A DNA stretch of 64,000 nucleotides from Demequina sp. NBRC 110057 (GTDB taxonomy: Bacteria; Actinomycetota; Actinomycetes; Actinomycetales; Demequinaceae). The notes beneath the pieces were generated by a model. The model saw only the letters and a list, made by a program, of their open reading frames with translations. It searched no databases and was not told where the DNA came from. Of the stretch, positions 43,434 to 50,380 are shown piece after piece; positions within the stretch are counted from its first letter, which is position 1, and every line of letters begins with the position of its first letter. Location of the stretch: assembly GCF_002090175.1 (NCBI RefSeq), contig NZ_BBRN01000003.1, forward strand, positions 496,001 to 560,000, read 5' to 3'. Both the position numbers and the translations under genes were made by a program.

Positions 43434-46001
43434 TTACTTCGAGCCGAGGTCGAACTCCCACGTCCAGTCGGCGCCTGCGGAGATCGCGACGCCCTGCTTC
43501 GGCTCCGCGGTGACCGTCACCGCGGAGCCCGTGACGCGGTGGCTGCCAGCCCTCGCCTGGTCGCCGTTCACGTAGTACGTGAAGTGGCGATCCGCCGGAA
43601 TCGTCACGCGATCGTGGCGCTTCGCCAGACGCGGCTCGCGCGGGGCATGGTCCTCGGTCGCCACGGGGACGTCGGAGAAGTCCATATCGCTCGCGAGGTA
43701 ATAGGAGGTGTACGAGGGCTGGTTGTAGGACGTGTTCTGACGCGCCACTTCCACCCGGTACTGGAGATCGTGCAGGAGTGTGGGGAGCTGGTGCTCCGTC
43801 TCCTCGGTGCTGACGTAGATCCTCATGGCAGAGGAATCGAGCGTGCGCGTCACCAGTTCCTCACGCCAGTCCCCAAGGATGTCCGCGACGAGCGCTGGAT
43901 TGCCCTTGGTCCAGTTATTGACGGACGTGCCGTCGGCCGTCAGCAGCGTCCCTCGCGTCCAGTCATCGATCGTGGGCACCGTGTAGGTGTCCGTCTGCGC
44001 ACCGTTCACCAACTGTGTGGTCAGGTCGCCGGCCCAGCGGATCGACTGGTTGGTGCCGGGAGTCGACGCATCGATCTGGTTGCCCGCGACATCGAGCAGT
44101 CCCGAGCCGTCCGAGCCGCCTGGCATGCTTGCCCACAGCTCGATGCCCGGCACGTCCGCCCGGACATCGCCGATCATTCCGCGCCCGGTGTCGCGACCCG
44201 AGTACGCGCCGTGGAGGACCTCGCCGGTCGCCGCGTCCCGCAGGACAGAGCCGTAGGGCGCGCCGGCGCCGCCCTCATGAACGGACCAGATTTCCAAGCC
44301 GTCGCGCGAGGGGTCGATATCCGTGACGTGCATCGCGTCGCCGTGACCGAGCTTTGCCTCTGCTCCGGGGTCGGCACTGCCCTCGGGAAGGGTGTCGTAC
44401 GAGGAGTACAGGAGGCTGCCGTCGTCATCCAAAGTGGCCGATCCGTACACAATCTCTTGGCGACCATCGCCGTCAACGTCGGCCGCGCTGAGCGAATGGA
44501 AGCCCTGCGTCGTGAGGGTCGCGTATTCCGAGTCGGTCCCCTCCCTCCCGTGGGGCGAGTCGTTGAACGGGTTGGACATCGGAACGTGGCCGCTGTCCGC
44601 CATCCACCGTTGACGAATCTTCTTCCCGTCCCAGTCGTAGGCGGCGACCGTGGCACGCGTGTAATAGCCGCGCGCAAAAATCGCCGTCGGCTCGTCCCCA
44701 TCGAGATACGCCACGCCGGCAAGGAAACGGTCGACGCGGTTACCCGGCTCGATCCTCGAATAGGCGTAGTCGCCCCACAACAGGCCGTCGTCGCCGCGGC
44801 CCGGCTCGTACCGCACCGTGTCCAGTTCCTCCCCAGTCGCGCCGTCGAACACCGTCAGGTACTCGGGGCCGTCCACGATGAAGCCGTCGAAGGTCGTGAG
44901 GTCGTTGCGGCTGCTGCGAGCGGGCGCCCAGGTGTCAATGAAGTAGTCGGCGAGTTCGCCCGCGTCCTCCTGCGAGAGCGGATAGGCGTGCTCGGTGGGG
45001 ATACCCCACGCCTCTTCCAGCGTTGCCGGCCACTGGCCCGACCTCACCTCGGGACGGTCCGTCCAGTCCTGAAACATGCCAATGAGGTGCTCGCGATAGT
45101 CCGCAGCGCTCATGCGATAGTCATCGTCGTGCGAGTACCCGGCACGGACATCAGACCGCGGCATCGAGATGAAGTTCTCGTCGACCACCTCGCCGTCGGC
45201 GCCATACGTGATGGACTTCGTTCCGGGCGCGGTCTTCAGCATGGTCTCGGCGCGTCCGTCGCCGTCGAAGTCGTAGGTGACGACCTGCGCGTAATGGGCA
45301 CCGGCGCGAATATTGACCCCTAGGTCAATACGGTTGAGCAGGGTGCCGTCGAGCTCGTAGGTGTCGACGTAAACGGTACCCGTGTAGCCCTTCTGCGAAA
45401 CGTCCTTGGAGTTCGACGGGTCCCACTTCACGACCAGCTCGAGGGCGCCGTCACCATCGACGTCACCCACGGAAGCATCGTTCGCACTGTAGGTGTACTG
45501 CTCACCCTCGGGGAACATCGTGGACGGCGGGGTGACGCCATCCGCGGGCTTGGTGAGCTCTACGTCGAGGTACCCCTCCGTCCACGGTGACGCCTCTGCG
45601 CTTCGCTCACCAACGACGTCGTTCCATGCGGGCGCGACACTGTAGACGGCATCGTTGTCGCCATCACGATCAACGTAAGACGTGGCTCCGTCGACGGTGG
45701 CCACGCGCTTGCCGTCGCGGAAGACCGCGAACGCGGGACCCGAGACGCCGGATTCGGTAGCCGAACCAGCCTCGGTCCCGAGAAGACGCCACGAGAGGAA
45801 CACCCCCTCCGACGTCGACACGGCGACCAGTCCTCGGTCGAGGTCCTCGAGTTGGGGAGAATTATCGCGGTGGTGGCCGTGGCCGCCGCCGTGCGAGTCG
45901 TGCGCACCGCCGGCGGCCGCCGTCCCTGCCATCCCGAGCAGGAGAAGGCCGGACGTGACGGCCGCTCCGAGCGCGCGAACATGTGGTCTAGGAAGATTCA
46001 T
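43434..46001 (-). CDS. Secreted rhamnogalacturonan lyase (PL11)
   Basis: 855 residues. Sec signal peptide ends about ..MAGTAAAGG (residue 31), followed by a His/Gly-rich stretch GGAHDSHGGGHGHHRDN. A short Fn3-like domain with EGVFLSWRLLGTEAG comes next, then the eight-bladed propeller of PL11 with calcium-type loops DVDGDGALELVVKWD, DFDGDGRAETMLKTAPG and DVDGDGRQEIVYGSA, and conserved YNQPSYTSYYLA near the end; a beta-rich tail follows. It cleaves the rhamnose-galacturonate backbone by beta-elimination outside the cell. AGAAGGA precedes the ATG. Two LacI-type palindromes of different classes lie upstream. Confidence 0.94.
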   Translation of the reverse strand: MNLPRPHVRALGAAVTSGLLLLGMAGTAAAGGAHDSHGGGHGHHRDNSPQLEDLDRGLVAVSTSEGVFLSWRLLGTEAGSATESGVSGPAFAVFRDGKRVATVDGATSYVDRDGDNDAVYSVAPAWNDVVGERSAEASPWTEGYLDVELTKPADGVTPPSTMFPEGEQYTYSANDASVGDVDGDGALELVVKWDPSNSKDVSQKGYTGTVYVDTYELDGTLLNRIDLGVNIRAGAHYAQVVTYDFDGDGRAETMLKTAPGTKSITYGADGEVVDENFISMPRSDVRAGYSHDDDYRMSAADYREHLIGMFQDWTDRPEVRSGQWPATLEEAWGIPTEHAYPLSQEDAGELADYFIDTWAPARSSRNDLTTFDGFIVDGPEYLTVFDGATGEELDTVRYEPGRGDDGLLWGDYAYSRIEPGNRVDRFLAGVAYLDGDEPTAIFARGYYTRATVAAYDWDGKKIRQRWMADSGHVPMSNPFNDSPHGREGTDSEYATLTTQGFHSLSAADVDGDGRQEIVYGSATLDDDGSLLYSSYDTLPEGSADPGAEAKLGHGDAMHVTDIDPSRDGLEIWSVHEGGAGAPYGSVLRDAATGEVLHGAYSGRDTGRGMIGDVRADVPGIELWASMPGGSDGSGLLDVAGNQIDASTPGTNQSIRWAGDLTTQLVNGAQTDTYTVPTIDDWTRGTLLTADGTSVNNWTKGNPALVADILGDWREELVTRTLDSSAMRIYVSTEETEHQLPTLLHDLQYRVEVARQNTSYNQPSYTSYYLASDMDFSDVPVATEDHAPREPRLAKRHDRVTIPADRHFTYYVNGDQARAGSHRVTGSAVTVTAEPKQGVAISAGADWTWEFDLGSK

Positions 46002-46056
46002 CGTTGAATCCTTCTCTGGGCATCGAGCCCTTCGTCGGCAGAGGTTTCACCCTCTA

Positions 46057-46070
46057 GGGAAGCGCTTTCC
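46057..46070. promoter_or_regulatory. LacI-type operator, uronate class, before the PL11 gene
   Basis: GGGAAGCGCTTTCC, matching 12 of 14 bases of the site at 39225-39238 near the galacturonate regulator. It lies 56 bases before the PL11 start. Confidence 0.7.
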
Positions 46071-46129
46071 GTGCGACTGCGACCGTAACGGGCAAATCGG
46101 GCACCCGCAACTCAGAATTCTCAGAAACC

Positions 46130-46141
46130 GGAAACGTTTCA
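46130..46141. promoter_or_regulatory. LacI-type operator, rhamnose-like class, before the PL11 gene
   Basis: GGAAACGTTTCA differs at two positions from the rhamnose operator TGAATCGTTTCA and contains the perfect palindrome GAAACGTTTC. Confidence 0.6.
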
Positions 46142-46237
46142 CTCCGCCGACGCGGGGGCGCTATGGCGCTCTGGGAGCCGCTGAATGCTGGGATCTCCGG
46201 AATTCCCGACGCTCAGTGGCTCGCGGGGGACCTGGGA

Positions 46238-46738
46238 CTACGAGACGTCGACAAACGCCCCCGTGGCGAGGTCCTTGCGCACGGTCCCTGCAGCGAACAG
46301 CCGCGCGCCCATCGCCACATAGACGCCCGGTCCCGCGAGCTGGGCGGCCGCGAGCGCGAAGCCCAGGTTCACGTGGGCATCGGTCCCGGCGACGGTCTCG
46401 GGACGCAGGGCGCCGGTGAGTACCACGGTGACGCCATCGGCCACGCGGGAGGCCAGGTACTCGGCCGTGTCCGCCATCGTGTCCGTGCCGTGGGTGACGA
46501 CGATCGCGCGCGTCTCGGCCGCGCCGATCTCGCGCGCGAGCACGTCGCGGTCCGCATCGGTCATGTCGCGGCTATCGATGGCGAGCACTCCCACCACCCG
46601 CACGGTCACAGACGGCACCAGCGTGTGAAGGATCCGCGTCGCCGCGGGCTCGCCCACGGCGAGGTCGCCAGCGAGCAGGTACTCCTTGTCGATGGTGCCG
46701 CCCGTGGCGATCACCGTGACGTCCGCTGCGTGGCTCAT
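46238..46738 (-). CDS. Stand-alone asparaginase N-terminal domain protein
   Basis: 166 residues, only half of a normal asparaginase. The two conserved active-site motifs are present: VIATGGTIDKEY near residue 10 and VVTHGTDTMADTAEYL near 82, with GALRPETVAGTDA following. The C-terminal domain of full enzymes, which completes the dimer interface, is missing; the gene ends cleanly in GTVRKDLATGAFVDVS rather than looking broken. It may act as an amidase on a small substrate. It lies 75 bases after the ecfT stop in the same direction and could belong to the ECF operon. Confidence 0.8.
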   Translation of the reverse strand: MSHAADVTVIATGGTIDKEYLLAGDLAVGEPAATRILHTLVPSVTVRVVGVLAIDSRDMTDADRDVLAREIGAAETRAIVVTHGTDTMADTAEYLASRVADGVTVVLTGALRPETVAGTDAHVNLGFALAAAQLAGPGVYVAMGARLFAAGTVRKDLATGAFVDVS

Positions 46739-46813
46739 GCGTCTCCTCCTGTGCCGTCGACTACCGACGGACCAGGATAAGCCGCGAGCGGCCGGTCTCC
46801 GCGTGCACCAGGC

Positions 46814-47620
46814 TCACGCGATGGTGAACAGCGCATCCAACTCGAACGCCCCCACCACGGCCACCGCCGTCACCGCCACTACGGCAACGTCGAGCGCACC
46901 GATGCTCAGCTGCGCGATCCGCAGGTCCCGCCCCTGCGCGGCGGTGAAGCCGCGGGTCTCGAGCGACTCGACAGTGGTGCGCACCGACTTCGCGGTGTTG
47001 AGGAAGATCGGGTAGAACGCTTGGACGGCCCAGGTCCCCCAGCGCCACAACGCACGCAGGCCCAGGAACCCCTTCTTGCCCTGCGGGCTGCGCAGCCGCA
47101 GCCCCGTGAAGACGGTGCCAAACTCCTCGAACAGGATGGGCATCATCCGGTAGCCGTAGGAGACGCCGAACGCGAGCAGCTCGGGAGCCTTCCACGCGAG
47201 CAGGCCCGTGCTGAGCTCCTCGGGGTCGAGCGACACGAATGCCGCGATCGAGGCCAGCGACACGGTCGCAAGCTTCAGCGTGATCTCGACGAGCGCGAGC
47301 GCCGTCTCGTGGTCGCCGCCGAACACCCAGGCGGCGCCGAAGGCGTACCCGAAGTCGGTCACGAACCCGATGAGGAACAGCCCCAGCACCAGCGGCCCCA
47401 CGCGGGCCAGCGCCGCGGAGACGGCGGTCAGGGCGAACAGCGCGATGATCGTCACCAGGTCGTGGGTGAGCCACGGCACCACGGCGAGGATCAAGTACCA
47501 GCTGATCACCATGCGCGGGTCCATCTTGGCGAACAGCCCACCGCGGGTCGCATACGCGGTGCGGATGAGCTCGAGCTTCACCCATTCGACGGATAGGACG
47601 TCCCTGGTCTTGCGGCTCAT
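46814..47620 (-). CDS. ecfT: ECF transporter membrane coupling protein
   Basis: 268 residues from the ATG of an ATGA overlap with the ATPase gene. Five or six hydrophobic segments between residues 35 and 135 and at the C-terminus. The cytoplasmic coupling region contains SLETRGFTAAQGRD, matching the EcfT R-G coupling motif, and an earlier LRLRSPQGKKG helix. It transmits ATPase movements to the substrate-binding S subunit. Confidence 0.9.
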   Translation of the reverse strand: MSRKTRDVLSVEWVKLELIRTAYATRGGLFAKMDPRMVISWYLILAVVPWLTHDLVTIIALFALTAVSAALARVGPLVLGLFLIGFVTDFGYAFGAAWVFGGDHETALALVEITLKLATVSLASIAAFVSLDPEELSTGLLAWKAPELLAFGVSYGYRMMPILFEEFGTVFTGLRLRSPQGKKGFLGLRALWRWGTWAVQAFYPIFLNTAKSVRTTVESLETRGFTAAQGRDLRIAQLSIGALDVAVVAVTAVAVVGAFELDALFTIA

Positions 47621-49374
47621 GCCGTCACCTCCACAGTCTCCGACGCATCGGCGAGCGCCACGGCCTCGCGCCACTGAGCCACCGACAGCGGCGCCGGGTC
47701 GATTCCCAGGGCGCGCCCCAGCGCCGTGATCTGCGGGGGCACCACGTGCGCGCCCTCCAGCAGCGCATCGGACGCGAAGAGCTCCGACGGCGTCACATCG
47801 GCCAGCACTCCCCCGCCTCCCAGCACGATCACTCGCGTGGCCCACTCCGCGACAAGGTGCATGTCGTGCGTCGCGACCACAGCCGCCGCGATCGCCCCCG
47901 AGAGCTCGTCGAGCATCGAGATGACGGAGTCGCGGCTCGCCACGTCGAGCGAGGCGGTGGGCTCGTCCGCGAGCAGCAGCGAGGGCGTCATCGCGAGGCC
48001 GATGGCCAGGGTTGCCCTGCGTTGCTGGCCGCCGGACAGCGTGCGGCCGTCGCGGTCGGCGAAGTCGCTCAGGCGCACGCGGTCGAGCACGCGGTCCACG
48101 AGCGCGTCGGCGTCGGCCCTCTTGCGCCCGGCGGGGAACAGCCGCACGTCCGCGCGGATCGAGTCCTTGAGGAACATCTGTTCCGGGCGCTGGAACAGGT
48201 AGGCGGCGTGCTCGGCGAGCTTGGTGGCCGACGACTTCTTGGTGTCGATGCCGTCGAGCGTCACCGACCCGCCGCGGGGCACCTGCAGGCCGCACAGCAG
48301 GCGCATGAGCGTCGACTTGCCTGCGCCGTTGCCGCCCACGAGCGCCACGCGGTCGCCGGCGCGGATGGTGAGGTCGACGTCGGTGAGGACGGGCATCAGG
48401 TCACCCGCGACCGAGCGATAGCCGTGGGAGACGGCCGATGCCACCGCGACCGGGCGGCGCTCCTCGCCTTCCGTGGTGGGCTGGCCCTCCCTGGTGGCCT
48501 GACCCGCCGAGCCGGCCACCGCTTCGGCCGTCCAGGAGGGACGCTGGCGGGCGCCGGCAGTGCGCAGCACGGCTGCGGCCTCGTCGACGGTGCGGGGCGC
48601 CGCCGCGAGTTCGAGCCCCTCGCAGGCGGCGACGATCTGCGGCGCGGGGATGCCGTGCGAGGCGAGCTCGGCCGCGCGGGCCGCCGCCTGCGGCGCGGGC
48701 AGGTGCCACACGGGCGCGCCGTCGTCCATGAGCACCACCGACTTGGCGTACTGCGCGATGAACTCGGCGTGGTGCTCGATGACGATCACCGTGATGCCGT
48801 GGATCTGGTTGAGCTCGGTGAGGCGCTCGTACAGCGCGTGGGCGCCGGCGGGGTCGACCTCCGCCACGGGCTCGTCGACCACGATGATGCGCGGCCGCAT
48901 CGCGAGCACGGAGGCCAGCGCCGTGAGGTGGGCCTGGCCGCCGGAGAGCTGCCACACGAACCTGTCGGCGAGGTGGGAGATGCCCAGCATCTGCATCGCC
49001 TCGGTGGCACGCTCGGCGTAGTCGGCCATGCCGAAGTTGGTGGGTCCGAACTCGACCTCATCGCGCACGCGAGGGCGCACCAACTGGTTCTGGAAGTCCT
49101 GGTAGACGTATCCCACCGTCGAGGACAGGGTGGCGACGGTGGAGTCGTACGTGTCGACCCCGTCCACGCGCACCTCGCCAGCGAACTCGCCCTCCCAGTA
49201 GTGCGGCACCAGCCCGTTGAGGGTCTTGCACAGGGTGGTCTTGCCCGATCCGTTGCCGCCGATGACGGCGACGAAGTCACCCTCTTCGATGGTGAGGCAG
49301 ACGTTGCGCAGGCTGTCGCGCTCGGCGCCCGGGTAGCGGAAGCTCAGGCGGTCGATCTCGATGATGGGTGACAT
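47617..49374 (-). CDS. ecfA: ECF transporter double ATPase (EcfA-EcfA' fusion)
   Basis: 585 residues, two ATPase domains in one chain joined by an Ala/Glu-rich linker (about 250-310). Domain 1: Walker A GGNGSGKTT near 39, signature LSGGQ, Walker B IIVVDEPVAEVDP. Domain 2: GGNGAGKST near 344, LSGGQQRRATLA, LLADEPTASLD. Both sites look intact. The fusion resembles YkoD-type ECF ATPases used for thiamine-precursor uptake, but fused ECF ATPases occur for other substrates too. It overlaps ecfT (ATGA); a hairpin separates it from the S subunit upstream. Confidence 0.92.
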   Translation of the reverse strand: MSPIIEIDRLSFRYPGAERDSLRNVCLTIEEGDFVAVIGGNGSGKTTLCKTLNGLVPHYWEGEFAGEVRVDGVDTYDSTVATLSSTVGYVYQDFQNQLVRPRVRDEVEFGPTNFGMADYAERATEAMQMLGISHLADRFVWQLSGGQAHLTALASVLAMRPRIIVVDEPVAEVDPAGAHALYERLTELNQIHGITVIVIEHHAEFIAQYAKSVVLMDDGAPVWHLPAPQAAARAAELASHGIPAPQIVAACEGLELAAAPRTVDEAAAVLRTAGARQRPSWTAEAVAGSAGQATREGQPTTEGEERRPVAVASAVSHGYRSVAGDLMPVLTDVDLTIRAGDRVALVGGNGAGKSTLMRLLCGLQVPRGGSVTLDGIDTKKSSATKLAEHAAYLFQRPEQMFLKDSIRADVRLFPAGRKRADADALVDRVLDRVRLSDFADRDGRTLSGGQQRRATLAIGLAMTPSLLLADEPTASLDVASRDSVISMLDELSGAIAAAVVATHDMHLVAEWATRVIVLGGGGVLADVTPSELFASDALLEGAHVVPPQITALGRALGIDPAPLSVAQWREAVALADASETVEVTA

Positions 49375-49397
49375 CAGTCAGTACTCCGTGACGTGGG

Positions 49398-49425
49398 CCG
49401 CGGGCGCCCCGTGAGGCGCCCGCGG
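49398..49425 (-). other. Intercistronic hairpin between ecfS and ecfA
   Basis: A perfect 11-bp stem (49398-49408 with 49415-49425) and 6-base loop in the 59-base gap. It could partly terminate transcription or shape relative expression of S and A/T subunits. Confidence 0.6.
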
Positions 49426-49433
49426 CGGGTGGT

Positions 49434-50339
49434 TCAGTCCTCGGTGGACGTGTTGCGGCTGAGCTTGACGAGCGCGACGCCCACGAGGAAGGCGATGGCG
49501 GCCGCGCCGATGCCCACCCACAGGAAGCCGGACCCGTACGTGTCGATAAAGTCGGGTTCGAACACGCCGATCGCCACGTCCCACGCCTCGAGGAAGGCGA
49601 AGAAGAAGGACGCGATGCCGAGCGCGAGGGCGACGCCCACGAACAGCCCGGTGCGGGGCGCGGAACCCTGGATGGGCTCTCCCGGCACGCGGGGGCGCAT
49701 GCCCAGCAGCGGCTCGATGCGGCCGTGAAGGGCGGGAATGAGCCAGATCGCGGGGATGACGCCGAACAGGACTCCCGTGATGAGGATGTCGACGGCGAAG
49801 CCGATGCCCTCGAGGACCAGGATCGACTCGGGAAGGCCCTCGACGTACTCGGCGTCCTCGACGCCGATCCACACCTTCGAGAGGTCGACGATGGCCGACA
49901 GCGCCTTGTCGATCACCACGACGGTGACGGCCGCGAGCGCGATCTGGATCTTGCTCCTGGGGTTGCGAATCATCGAGCCCGCGATGAACAGCGCGAGGAA
50001 CATCTGGATGATGCCCTCGACCTCGGCGAGGCCGGAGAAGTCGCCCATCAGCAGGTCGACGAAGATGACCTCGCCCACGGGGGCGCCGAGCGCCGCCCAG
50101 AACGGGTTCAGCAGCGCCACGAGCGTCAGCGGCACGAAGACGAAGTAGCTGACGGACACGTCGACGGGTCCGATGGAGACCTCGGGGATGACCTCGATGA
50201 CGGTGTTGGCGACGCCGGACAGCGCCATCGAGAGGACGAAGATCATGAGCTTCTGCGACCCGCTCAGGTCGCGGCGGATTCCGGCGGCGGTGCCTCGAAG
50301 ACGGCCGGCCCTCTCCTCGGGAACGGTGGTCTGGGACAT
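49434..50339 (-). CDS. ECF transporter substrate-binding (S) component
   Basis: 301 residues, an integral membrane protein longer than most S components (about 180-220). After a cytoplasmic N-tail, helices run from SGSQKLMIFVLSMALSG onward; the segment PFWAALGAPVGEVIFVDLLMGDFSG has the small-residue helix faces used to dock EcfT. A C-terminal extra pair of helices (about 235-290) and the tail NTSTED follow. The substrate cannot be read from sequence. The adjacent phosphatase-like and amidase-like genes suggest a vitamin, nucleoside or precursor. Confidence 0.8.
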   Translation of the reverse strand: MSQTTVPEERAGRLRGTAAGIRRDLSGSQKLMIFVLSMALSGVANTVIEVIPEVSIGPVDVSVSYFVFVPLTLVALLNPFWAALGAPVGEVIFVDLLMGDFSGLAEVEGIIQMFLALFIAGSMIRNPRSKIQIALAAVTVVVIDKALSAIVDLSKVWIGVEDAEYVEGLPESILVLEGIGFAVDILITGVLFGVIPAIWLIPALHGRIEPLLGMRPRVPGEPIQGSAPRTGLFVGVALALGIASFFFAFLEAWDVAIGVFEPDFIDTYGSGFLWVGIGAAAIAFLVGVALVKLSRNTSTED

Positions 50340-50380
50340 GTCTGCTCCTTGACGTGGATGCTGCTGGATGGGGTGGGTGG

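Noticed and set aside
47617-49374. Firm assignment of the ECF system to thiamine precursor (YkoEDC)
   Set aside because: The fused ATPase and gene order are similar, but the S component is much longer and no thiamine riboswitch or thi gene is present.
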